A stretch of 64,000 bases of DNA from CAZGRP01 sp964527995. GTDB lineage: Bacteria; Zhuqueibacterota; Zhuqueibacteria; Oceanimicrobiales; CAZGRP01. The notes under the pieces are model-generated. The model ran no database searches, had not been told where the DNA came from, and saw nothing but the letters and a program-made list of their open reading frames with translations. This document shows, one piece after another, positions 35,856 through 43,176 of the stretch. A program made the position numbers and the translations under genes. The DNA lies in contig CAZGRP010000008.1 in assembly GCA_964527995.1 (NCBI GenBank), positions 1 to 64,000 on the forward strand, in the 5' to 3' direction. Positions within the stretch are counted from its first letter, which is position 1. Each line of letters opens with the position of its first letter.

Positions 35856-37204
35856 AGGATCATTCCACGGTCTCGCAGCTCAGCCAGGTCGGTGAACTCT
35901 GCCTCGTCGCTGTCACGAGTTGACTGCGTCGAATCCGAAGAGGCGTCCCCTGACTGCAGATCGAGTCTCTTCCGGGCAAAGTCGAGGTACTTCTTCATCG
36001 CCGGTGGAGCCAGTTCAATGAATCGGCGGTAGGCCTCACGGGCATCTTCCTCCATTCCGAGCGCATCCTGGGCCAGGGCCAGGTTCAGCCAGGCTTCATA
36101 GTAGTTGGGGTCGATCTTGAGCGCCTGTTGGTACGAGCGAATGGCCTTCTTGCTCTTGCCCAGCTTGCTGCAGGCGATGCCATGGTTGTTGTGTGCCTCG
36201 GCGCACTTTGGGTCGAAGCGGATCGCGCGCTTGTAGCAGCGCCTGGCCTCACCGAGACGATTGAGTTGGGTCAGAGCGTTGCCGCACTGCAGCCATGTCT
36301 CTGCGCGACGGCGTTCGAGACGGGCCGCCTTGCGGAAACATCGTAGCGCCTGCAGGTGATCTCCCATGCGGCTCAGGCAGAGACCTCGCCGGTACCACAA
36401 GAAAGCAGTGCGCCGTGCGAGCCGACACGCCTCTTCGTATGCCGCCGCCGCTTCCTGCCACATCTCGAAACGCTGCTGCACCTGTCCGCGCGCAGCGAAC
36501 AACTCGTAACGATCGGGGCCCAGATCAGCCGCCTTCTCCAGAACGGAAAGGGAAGCCTTCTTTTTTCCGGCTTCCGCTACAGCCAGCGCGTGGTTCACCC
36601 AGGCCTCGAAGCTTTCAGGCGCAAGTTCCACGGCCTTCTTCGCCGCAGCTGCCGCCTCCTTGCCCTGCTGCGACGCTAGCAACGCACCGGCCAGGTTGGT
36701 ATAAGCGGCTGCCGTAGGCACCCACTCGGCCGAAAGTCGAAATTTCTCGGCAGCGACAGCGGCGGCGCCTTCGGCGTATGCCAGGTTGCCGCCTTGCCAG
36801 AGGTGCAACGCCTGCAGTTCGTCCCGAACGGGCAGGTCGCCCCGGCGCTCCAGCTCCTGGCGAATCAACCCCACCTCGCCGAGCACAAAGGGAGGACGTG
36901 GAAAAGCCCTGGAACGCACGTAGAGGCCGTCTCGCGGAACCGGCAGCAGAAGTGGGCTCAACCGGCTGCTACGCCAGAGCAGCACAAGGTCGACGACCAG
37001 GACCGAGAAGGCGAGAGGCAGTGCCAGGAGCAGCCCCGCGCCTCCCTGCCAGTCGAAGTGGTCGATGGCCACCGCCACGATGATCGCCAGCAGACCGACA
37101 ACGTTCCACGATGCCATGAAGAAGTCTTTGCGGAGGGTGCTCCAGATGGCCAGAGCCAGCATGAAAGCTGCGGCCAACAAGCTGGCCCACTGGAAGTAGG
37201 TCAT
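35852..37204 (-). CDS. Membrane-anchored TPR protein
   Basis: 450 residues from ATG 37204 (an ATG at 37225 is possible). Three N-terminal transmembrane helices (about 3-25, 32-52 and 60-85) are followed by a cytoplasmic region of tetratricopeptide repeats, with clear repeats around FEAWVNHALAVAEAGKKKAS, CAEAHNNHGIACSKLGKSKK and YYEAWLNLALAQDALGMEED. It ends in a Ser/Asp/Glu-rich tail. Such proteins serve as docking platforms; the partner is unknown. It heads the operon with the dehydrogenase and aroB, under the promoter at 37287-37315. Confidence 0.88.
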   Translation of the reverse strand: MTYFQWASLLAAAFMLALAIWSTLRKDFFMASWNVVGLLAIIVAVAIDHFDWQGGAGLLLALPLAFSVLVVDLVLLWRSSRLSPLLLPVPRDGLYVRSRAFPRPPFVLGEVGLIRQELERRGDLPVRDELQALHLWQGGNLAYAEGAAAVAAEKFRLSAEWVPTAAAYTNLAGALLASQQGKEAAAAAKKAVELAPESFEAWVNHALAVAEAGKKKASLSVLEKAADLGPDRYELFAARGQVQQRFEMWQEAAAAYEEACRLARRTAFLWYRRGLCLSRMGDHLQALRCFRKAARLERRRAETWLQCGNALTQLNRLGEARRCYKRAIRFDPKCAEAHNNHGIACSKLGKSKKAIRSYQQALKIDPNYYEAWLNLALAQDALGMEEDAREAYRRFIELAPPAMKKYLDFARKRLDLQSGDASSDSTQSTRDSDEAEFTDLAELRDRGMIL

Positions 37205-37286
37205 GGCGAGTGCGTCCTGCAGCATACCTGAATGCGAAAATCGTGTTCGAGGGGTTGCGTCTCAACGGGCGCTGAACCGATTCTGC

Positions 37287-37315
37287 AATATAGGGGATTC
37301 AATTCTTATTGTCAA
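37287..37315 (-). promoter_or_regulatory. Near-consensus sigma70 promoter for the TPR-aroB operon
   Basis: Minus strand: TTGACA (37315-37310), 17 bases, TATATT (37292-37287), about 85 bases ahead of the TPR gene start. Five of six -10 positions and all six -35 positions match. The remaining 37205-37501 gap shows no gene. Confidence 0.85.
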
Positions 37316-37501
37316 GCTGGCAGAAGAGGCGAACTCAGCAGATTGTGTGGCCACAACCTTTTGGAGGCTACATCCATGGGCAGGAGTCTGATTCAATATC
37401 GCGGAGTTTCTCGGCAAAGGGAGCGGCTTCGAAGCATCCGCACCGCAAGAGGGGGGACAGGGAAGATTTTCGGCCAGGGGAGTCCTGTCCGGCGAGCCGT
37501 T

Positions 37502-38029
37502 TCACCCCGGCTGTTGCTCTCCGGGCTGCTTTCGAAGTCCGCTGTAGAGCAGCTTCGCACCAATGAGGATCAGGATCACAGGCCAGAAGTCGATGATCCT
37601 CTCCCATGTGTACCAGTCGATGAGGTCCAATTCTTCCAGGATCGCCGCGCCACCGATGAAAACAAGGATTCCACCCGGAACCAGCAACCCCCAGTCTTTC
37701 GGCTCCAGGGCGTACAGCACAAGAAACCCGATTCCGAGGGCCACAAAGAAAACCGACCAGCCCTCCAGGTAGCGGAGTACATGAACCAGTCGATAGTTAT
37801 TCAGGACAAAGTAGGCGCCCAGCAGGGTCAGCACGCTGCCGGCGAAAATCGCCCCACGGTTCCGCACCCCACCCGACAATATCAGGAACAGCAGTCCGGT
37901 AACGAGCACCAAGACAGGGTAGGTGGTCCGCCAGGTTAGATCGAGCAGGCCGATTCGATCCAGCAGCAAGAGAATGCCGACCAGGATCAGTAGAACACCG
38001 GTGACATACGAACCGGTGGGTCGAGACAT
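37502..38029 (-). CDS. LiaF/LiaI-type multispanning membrane protein
   Basis: 175 residues, five or six hydrophobic helices in the pattern VTGVLLILVGILLLLDRIGL, YPVLVLVTGLLFLIL and repeated near 145-165 as WPVILILIGAKLLYSG. This is the LiaI-LiaF-like transmembrane region (often DUF5668), usually associated with envelope-stress proteins. GGAGG precedes the ATG. It lies 16 bases downstream of the tandem PspC protein on the same strand, so the two probably act together at the inner membrane. Confidence 0.8.
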   Translation of the reverse strand: MSRPTGSYVTGVLLILVGILLLLDRIGLLDLTWRTTYPVLVLVTGLLFLILSGGVRNRGAIFAGSVLTLLGAYFVLNNYRLVHVLRYLEGWSVFFVALGIGFLVLYALEPKDWGLLVPGGILVFIGGAAILEELDLIDWYTWERIIDFWPVILILIGAKLLYSGLRKQPGEQQPG

Positions 38030-38045
38030 GGTTGGGTCCTCCAGC

Positions 38046-38843
38046 TTATTTTTCCGATGCTCTTTTCCGGCGCACAGGTTTCTTGGACGCAGCTCCGCCG
38101 CCCGGCGACATCGTCACCTCGGCCTCGGTGGCCTCCGGTACGACAATCATCCAGGCGAGGTAGAGCACGATTCCCCAGACGATGCCGGTGATCAGCGTCA
38201 AGACCACCCAGGCCAGACGGACGATGGACGGGTCGGCATTCAAGTAGTCGGCCAATCCCCCGCACACGCCGCCGATCATCTTATCGGTCGTCGACCGCGT
38301 CAGTTTCTTGCGTTCCATGGTCGGCTCGCCTCCCTTTGGTTGAATCGCCGCTGGTTTGCCCTCGGAGCGCACGGCCTGGTAAACGAAGTAGGCGCCGAGG
38401 CCAATCAGGCCGACGGCGACGACCACGTCCCAGTCGAGAGAATACGGCCATATCCGCCAGTGCCAGCTCCAAAACGGCCAAACGTTCCAGTCGAACCCCA
38501 GGTTGCCCCCGAGGATGTAGAGGCCGACAATCACGAGGACAGCGCCCCACAGAACGGCACCCTGGCTTCTCGGCCGGCGCACCTCCACCTCTGCTTCGGA
38601 TGGATTCTCCGGAATCAGAAGCCACGCAAAGATATAGACCAGGACGCCGAACAGCCCGGGGATGCTCAGAAGCAACCAGACGACGCGGACCACGGTGGGG
38701 TCGACATTCAGATAGACAGCCAATCCTCCGCAAACCCCACCCAGAATGCGATCCCGACGAGAGCGGTACAGCCGCTTGCGCCCGACCTCCGCGCTCTCTC
38801 TGCCGGGTGCTCCCGAGCTTTGGGCGGTCGATGGATCCGTCAT
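38046..38843 (-). CDS. Protein with two PspC domains
   Basis: 265 residues. Each half has a PspC domain: LYRSRRDRILGGVCGGLAVY near residue 26 and LTRSTTDKMIGGVCGGLADY near residue 180, each followed by helices that end in AWLLIPE or AWMIVVPE. Between them is a membrane-spanning LiaF-like stretch (residues about 95-160). PspC proteins sense membrane stress with PspA and PspB in Proteobacteria; here no pspA is near. The C-terminus is basic (KKPVRRKRASEK). Tandem PspC is unusual but occurs in FCB-type and actinobacterial proteins. Confidence 0.87.
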   Translation of the reverse strand: MTDPSTAQSSGAPGRESAEVGRKRLYRSRRDRILGGVCGGLAVYLNVDPTVVRVVWLLLSIPGLFGVLVYIFAWLLIPENPSEAEVEVRRPRSQGAVLWGAVLVIVGLYILGGNLGFDWNVWPFWSWHWRIWPYSLDWDVVVAVGLIGLGAYFVYQAVRSEGKPAAIQPKGGEPTMERKKLTRSTTDKMIGGVCGGLADYLNADPSIVRLAWVVLTLITGIVWGIVLYLAWMIVVPEATEAEVTMSPGGGAASKKPVRRKRASEK

Positions 38844-38958
38844 GTTGCCTTCTCTCCTCTTTTTCGTCGCAACAGGTCTGCGGACTCAGAATCGCGCAAC
38901 AGCTCCTTAAGGTCCCGCCAAGACACTATAACGGAAGATGATAGGCTGAGTTTCAAAC

Positions 38959-39591
38959 TTACCTGTGATTGCGGCGCTCGAGCGCCCGAATCTTGTCCAC
39001 CCTGCGCAGGTGGCGTCCGCCGCCAAACTCACTGCACAGCCAGACCTGCACGACTTCTTTCGCAATGTCGACCCCGATGACACGGCTCCCGAGCGTCAGC
39101 ACGTTGGCATCGTTGTGCTCGCGACTGTTCCGGGCGGTATAGACATCGTGGCAAAGAGCCGCCCGGACACCGGCAATCTTGTTGGCGGCGATCGCTGAGC
39201 CGACCCCAGCTCCATCAATCATGATGCCTCGCCACGCTTCGCCCGCCGCCACCTGCTCGGCGACAGCGGCGGCGAAATCGGGATAATCGACCGACTCGGT
39301 AGAGAAGGTGCCGACATCCTTGACCTTATATCCCAGCTCCTGGACGAACTCCTTGAGAATCTCTTTCAGACTGAAGCCTGCATGATCGGAGCCGACGACG
39401 ACCAGACCTTTGGGCGTCGCTTTCGCAGGCGCCGCCGCAACCGCCGGCTTCGGGGGAACGAAGCGAATGCCGCGACTGCGGGCAGCGTCCTTCGCCGCCG
39501 GCGTAATGACCGTCTGTGGGCCGGCAACGAGCTCGCGGTCGCCGCGCCGCGCTGCATCCAGCACATCGCGCTCGGTGATCAGCTTTCTCAT
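38959..39591 (-). CDS. rpiB: RpiB/LacA/LacB family sugar-phosphate isomerase with N-terminal extension
   Basis: 210 residues from ATG 39591, overlapping the pcm stop by 4 bases (ATGA). Residues 63-205 form the RpiB domain, with VVVGSDHAGFSLKEILKEF, IAANKIAGVRAALCHDVYTA and HNDANVLTLGSRVIG. The catalytic Cys of E. coli RpiB (in the CGxG motif) is aspartate 126 here (MIDGAGVGSAIAANK). A 45-residue N-terminal domain (LITERDVLDAARRGDRELVA, VITPAAKDAARSRGIRF) and an Ala/Pro linker precede it. This extension resembles the N-terminal tags of several microcompartment-linked enzymes, but no shell genes are present. Ribose-5-phosphate isomerase activity is probable but unproven. Confidence 0.85.
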   Translation of the reverse strand: MRKLITERDVLDAARRGDRELVAGPQTVITPAAKDAARSRGIRFVPPKPAVAAAPAKATPKGLVVVGSDHAGFSLKEILKEFVQELGYKVKDVGTFSTESVDYPDFAAAVAEQVAAGEAWRGIMIDGAGVGSAIAANKIAGVRAALCHDVYTARNSREHNDANVLTLGSRVIGVDIAKEVVQVWLCSEFGGGRHLRRVDKIRALERRNHR

Positions 39592-40391
39592 GGTTTCTCT
39601 TTGCCCTTCTTCTTCTCCGCTTCCCCGGTCATCGGTACGAAGCGCACCGGAACGATGTAGGTCCGCTCCAGTCGACCGCTCTTCAGTTTGCGTATCTTCA
39701 TGAGCTCCTGATCCCACTCTCCTACCGGAATCACCATGCGCCCGCCGACTTTGAGCTGCTCGACAAGCGGTTCGGGCACTTGCTGCGGCGCTGCAGCTAC
39801 GATGATGGCGTCAAAGGGTGCCGCCTCGGGCCAGCCGAAGTATCCATCCCCGTGACGTACAAAGACATTTTTGTAGCCTAACCGCTTCAAACGTTCAGCA
39901 GCAGCTCGAGCAAGCGACTCTTTGATCTCGATCGTGTATACCGAGTCGGCGATCTCAGCCAGCACAGCCGCCTGGTATCCTGAGCCTGTTCCCACCTCCA
40001 GCACCTTCTCGCCGCCCTTGAGGTCCAAGCTGGCGGTCATCAGTGCGACGATGTAGGGCTGTGAAATGGTCTGCCCCTCCCCGATCGGCAGCGGCGTGTC
40101 TTCGTAGGCAGATTCCCGCAAGAACTCAGGCACGAATTCGTGGCGTGGAACCTTGGACATGGCGGCGATCACCAGACTGTCGGTGACACCGCGCCGAATG
40201 ATTTGCTCGCGGACCATCTTCTGGCGCAAAGTCGCGTAGCGATCCTGCTCTCCGAAACGATCGTCGTCGTTTGTAGCTGTGTCAGGTTCCAAAGCCACCC
40301 CTACGGTTAGCATCAACAAGACCGCGCCGAATAGGAACACACGCCAACTTCGCGGACCGGCCCGCGGCTCTCTAGCATGGAAGAGCCGCAT
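39588..40391 (-). CDS. pcm: Protein-L-isoaspartate O-methyltransferase, membrane-anchored or exported
   Basis: 267 residues. The enzyme repairs damaged proteins by methylating isoaspartyl residues with SAM. Core motifs are QTISQPYIVALMTASL, VLEVGTGSGYQAAVLAEIA, IEIKESLARAAAERL and GGRMVIPVG. An N-terminal hydrophobic segment (VFLFGAVLLMLTVGVALE, residues 18-36) indicates export, which is known in some bacteria. A GGAG site precedes the ATG. The start of rpiB overlaps its stop. The C-terminus is very basic (KKKGKEKP). Confidence 0.93.
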   Translation of the reverse strand: MRLFHAREPRAGPRSWRVFLFGAVLLMLTVGVALEPDTATNDDDRFGEQDRYATLRQKMVREQIIRRGVTDSLVIAAMSKVPRHEFVPEFLRESAYEDTPLPIGEGQTISQPYIVALMTASLDLKGGEKVLEVGTGSGYQAAVLAEIADSVYTIEIKESLARAAAERLKRLGYKNVFVRHGDGYFGWPEAAPFDAIIVAAAPQQVPEPLVEQLKVGGRMVIPVGEWDQELMKIRKLKSGRLERTYIVPVRFVPMTGEAEKKKGKEKP

Positions 40392-40465
40392 TATTTCACT
40401 CCAACTTTACCCACATGAACGACTTGCACTCCAACTACAGCGTCGGTTTCGCAGCGCAATCGCGG

Positions 40466-41410
40466 TTACATCTCCAGCAAGGCCTCCAGATGGGCCCTGA
40501 CGCTCCTCGACAAAGCCTTCAGGTTGTAGCCTCCTTCCAGCGCCGAAATCACTCGACCGCAGGCGACGTCTTCGGCGGCGTCACGAACCAGGGCCGTCAT
40601 TGCCGCAAAACCACGCTCTGTGAGCAACATGCCTCCCAGCGGGTCATCGAGATGGGCATCGAACCCCGCAGAGATCAAGATGACGTCTGGCTGGAAATCC
40701 CGGAGAGCAGGCACCAGTTCCCGCTCGAACACGCGGCGGTACGCGCCCTCGTCCTGGCCCGAAGGCAGCGGTGCGTTCAGAGTTGTGCCGACGCCCGCTC
40801 CCTGGCCGCGCTCCCAGCGCGAGCCGGTGCCGGGGTAAAAAGGAGACTGGTGAACGCTGAAGTAGAAAACCGTCGGATCGGCGTAGAACGACCGCTGCGT
40901 GCCGTTGCCATGATGAACGTCCCAGTCGACGATGAAGACTCGCTCGACGCCATGACGCTGCTGCAGGTAGCGTGCAGCGATGGCTACGTTGTTGAACAAA
41001 CAGAAACCCATGGCTCGATCTGGCTCGGCATGATGGCCAGGCGGGCGGACGGCACAGAAAGCTCGCCGGGCCCGACCCTCCATCACCTCGTCACAAGCCG
41101 TCAGCAGGGCGCCAACAGCGAGAAGCGCGACATCGAACGACCGTCTGCAGACCATCGTGTCCGCATCGAGGGCAGCCGGGGCGGACTGAGAGGATCGCCT
41201 GACATGCTCGATGTGATCTCGCGTGTGCACCGTCTCCAGCCACGACACATCGGCGGACTGTGGATCCACATGGCGCAATTCGCCGAAGACGCGACGCCGC
41301 GGCAGGTAGGAAAGCAGATGAGCGATCCTTTCCGGGCGCTCCACATGCCCGGGCGAGGTGATATGCTCCAGGTATGTATTCGAGCTGATGAAAACGACGC
41401 TGTCTGACAT
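40466..41410 (-). CDS. Histone-deacetylase superfamily deacetylase
   Basis: 314 residues from ATG 41410; a longer frame to 41530 is not supported. The arginase-deacetylase fold is clear: HVERPERIAHLL, RPPGHHAEPDRAMGFCLFNN (two catalytic histidines), VDWDVHHGNGTQ (zinc Asp and His), AGFDAHLDDPLGG (zinc Asp) and LEGGYNLKAL. Bacterial members remove acetyl groups from polyamines, acetoin or protein lysines. It is followed downstream by pcm and preceded by endonuclease V on the same strand. Confidence 0.93.
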   Translation of the reverse strand: MSDSVVFISSNTYLEHITSPGHVERPERIAHLLSYLPRRRVFGELRHVDPQSADVSWLETVHTRDHIEHVRRSSQSAPAALDADTMVCRRSFDVALLAVGALLTACDEVMEGRARRAFCAVRPPGHHAEPDRAMGFCLFNNVAIAARYLQQRHGVERVFIVDWDVHHGNGTQRSFYADPTVFYFSVHQSPFYPGTGSRWERGQGAGVGTTLNAPLPSGQDEGAYRRVFERELVPALRDFQPDVILISAGFDAHLDDPLGGMLLTERGFAAMTALVRDAAEDVACGRVISALEGGYNLKALSRSVRAHLEALLEM

Positions 41411-41450
41411 GGCTCGAGTCGCGTGTCTGGTGAAAACCTTCCGGGCTGAC

Positions 41451-42140
41451 TCAGAGCGGCCGGGCAACCCGTCGAGCCTCAGAGGCCAGACGATGTGCCA
41501 GCCGCAACGGTTCGGGCAACCGCACCCCACGTGTCGACCGAAGGACGACCTCCACCGCGCCTTCGAGATCGATGCGGTGCCCTATGGACACGAACACCGG
41601 CTTGACGCCGCTCCGGGTTCGAACCACGGCTCCGACTCTCTGCCCTTCCACTTCGACAGGCTGCCAATCGCCGCGCCGCTCGCCCACGAATGGAATGCCG
41701 CCGACAAGAGGTTTCTTGGCACATCCGACGGTCGGCTTGTCGAGCAGAAGGCCGATGTGGGAAGCCAGCCCGAATCTCCTCGGATGTGCGACGCCGTGGC
41801 CATCCACGAGCACCACGTCGACGTCCGTGTGGATCCTTGCGAACGCGGCCAGAAGAATGGCAGCTTCACGGAAGCTCAGGAGGCCCGGAACGTAGGGAAA
41901 ACTGACCACACCACCGGCCGTCGCCTGCTCGACAACCTCCCAGCGGTCGAGATCCACCACAACGACCGATCCGAAGGCTGTCGTCGTTCCCACGGGGGAG
42001 ACATAGGCGACATCAGCCCCGGCGACGAAGTTCACCCGCCCGCGCAGGGGCTCCACCCGGACCAGCCGGCGCAATTTCTCCTGCAAGGCCCGGGCCTCGT
42101 CTGGCTGCAGTTGCCAGCCATGAAGAGGATGGATTCTCAT
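41451..42140 (-). CDS. nfi: Deoxyinosine 3' endonuclease (endonuclease V)
   Basis: 229 residues, normal length. It nicks DNA one base 3' of deoxyinosine and other deaminated bases. Visible are FVAGADVAYV (first catalytic Asp), VPGLLSFREAAILL and VDGHGVAHPRRFGLASHIG, which is almost diagnostic, then KKPLVGG and PVFVSIGHRIDL. It lies between the lipoprotein gene and the deacetylase gene on the same strand, with 40-base and 51-base gaps. Confidence 0.95.
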   Translation of the reverse strand: MRIHPLHGWQLQPDEARALQEKLRRLVRVEPLRGRVNFVAGADVAYVSPVGTTTAFGSVVVVDLDRWEVVEQATAGGVVSFPYVPGLLSFREAAILLAAFARIHTDVDVVLVDGHGVAHPRRFGLASHIGLLLDKPTVGCAKKPLVGGIPFVGERRGDWQPVEVEGQRVGAVVRTRSGVKPVFVSIGHRIDLEGAVEVVLRSTRGVRLPEPLRLAHRLASEARRVARPL

Positions 42141-42191
42141 CTGGACTGTAGCCGCACCCCGGGCACGAGTCGGCGACGCCTGGCGGATGGG

Positions 42192-42656
42192 CTATGGCTG
42201 CGCCAGGGTGGCAGCGCCGGTGACGATCCCACCCCGGCCACGCACCTCAACCTTGTAGGATCCCGGTTTGAGGCCTTTGACAGTGACTTCCCGCTCGAAG
42301 GGGACGATCACCTGGATGACAAGCTTGCTGCGATCGACCGTTGCCAACGGCGTGACCTCGATGGTGTTGCCCTTCACGTCGACATAGAAATCGACCAATG
42401 TGTAAGCCGGGTTGGGAAGATTGCCGGCAATCTTCAGGCGAACAACCCCGGAGTCCGGGACCTGCGCCGTCTGCTGCACGCTCTCGACGTAGACCCGCTC
42501 GAATTTACTCAGATCGGTCACAGAGCCCTCCTCGGGCCTGCCGGTTTGCTTTCCTGCGCCACGCTCTTTGCAGCCAACGAGCAAGGTCGCTGCCAGCGCT
42601 GGCAATAACACCAGCATCGATCTCCCCCAGCGGATAGAACGGGCATTTGCCACCAT
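42192..42656 (-). CDS. Small lipoprotein of unknown function
   Basis: 154 residues. The signal peptide ends in LLVGCKERG, a lipobox, so the cysteine is lipidated. The rest is a single beta-sandwich-like domain with SGVVRLKIAGNLPNPAYTLV, KLVIQVIVPFEREV and SYKVEVRGRGGI, reminiscent of a small FxLYD-type fold but not assigned. GGGAGGTG lies seven bases before the ATG at 42656, confirming this start over the internal ATG at 42617. Downstream of the Nudix gene by 3 bases and upstream of endonuclease V. Confidence 0.8.
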   Translation of the reverse strand: MVANARSIRWGRSMLVLLPALAATLLVGCKERGAGKQTGRPEEGSVTDLSKFERVYVESVQQTAQVPDSGVVRLKIAGNLPNPAYTLVDFYVDVKGNTIEVTPLATVDRSKLVIQVIVPFEREVTVKGLKPGSYKVEVRGRGGIVTGAATLAQP

Positions 42657-42659
42657 GAT

Positions 42660-43169
42660 TCAACACCTCCCAGAACCCTTGATCTCCTCGACGATCTGAC
42701 GGTGGCTGCGAAAAGCGATGTTGTCCGGAAGCGCCTGCAAAGGGAAGAACCTGGCTTCTTCGGCATCGTCCCCGGCACGAAGCTCACCACCGATCACTTC
42801 CGCCTCGTACACGATCAGCACGACGTGGACGCGGGGATCGTCCCTGCCGGAGTAGACGCCGTGCAGCCGCGTCAGCTTGACGTCGAGGTTCGTCTCTTCC
42901 TTCGCCTCCCGCACTGCCGTTTGCTCGGGCGACTCATCGTACTCGATGAAGCCAGCAGGCAGACTCCAGTCCCCACGACGCGGCTCGAAACGCCGCCTGG
43001 TGAGCAGGATTTCGCCTCGGCGGCAGACGATGATGGCGGCAGCGGGCGTCGGGTTGCGGTAGAACACGAACCCACAACGCGGGCACACCAGGCGCTCCAC
43101 TCTTTCCAACGTCCGCAAGGTGAATTCGGCTCCACAGCGCGGACAGAATCGAAACCCCGTATTCGGCAT
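42660..43169 (-). CDS. Nudix hydrolase with N-terminal zinc ribbon (NudC-like)
   Basis: 169 residues from ATG 43169. The zinc ribbon has FCPRCGAEF and LVCPRCGFVFYRNPTPAAA, the arrangement of NADH pyrophosphatase-type and ADP-ribose-type Nudix enzymes, and the Nudix box is AGFIEYDESPEQTAVREAKE followed by ETNLD. The substrate is probably a nucleoside diphosphate derivative. It starts 7 bases after the amidase stop and is only 3 bases from the lipoprotein gene, so these are co-transcribed. Confidence 0.88.
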   Translation of the reverse strand: MPNTGFRFCPRCGAEFTLRTLERVERLVCPRCGFVFYRNPTPAAAIIVCRRGEILLTRRRFEPRRGDWSLPAGFIEYDESPEQTAVREAKEETNLDVKLTRLHGVYSGRDDPRVHVVLIVYEAEVIGGELRAGDDAEEARFFPLQALPDNIAFRSHRQIVEEIKGSGRC

Positions 43170-43176
43170 CAAAGGC

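Noticed and set aside
38844..38958. TATAGT -10 box ahead of the PspC gene on the minus strand
   Set aside because: The nearest -35 (TTGAAA) is 20 bases away, too far to call a promoter.
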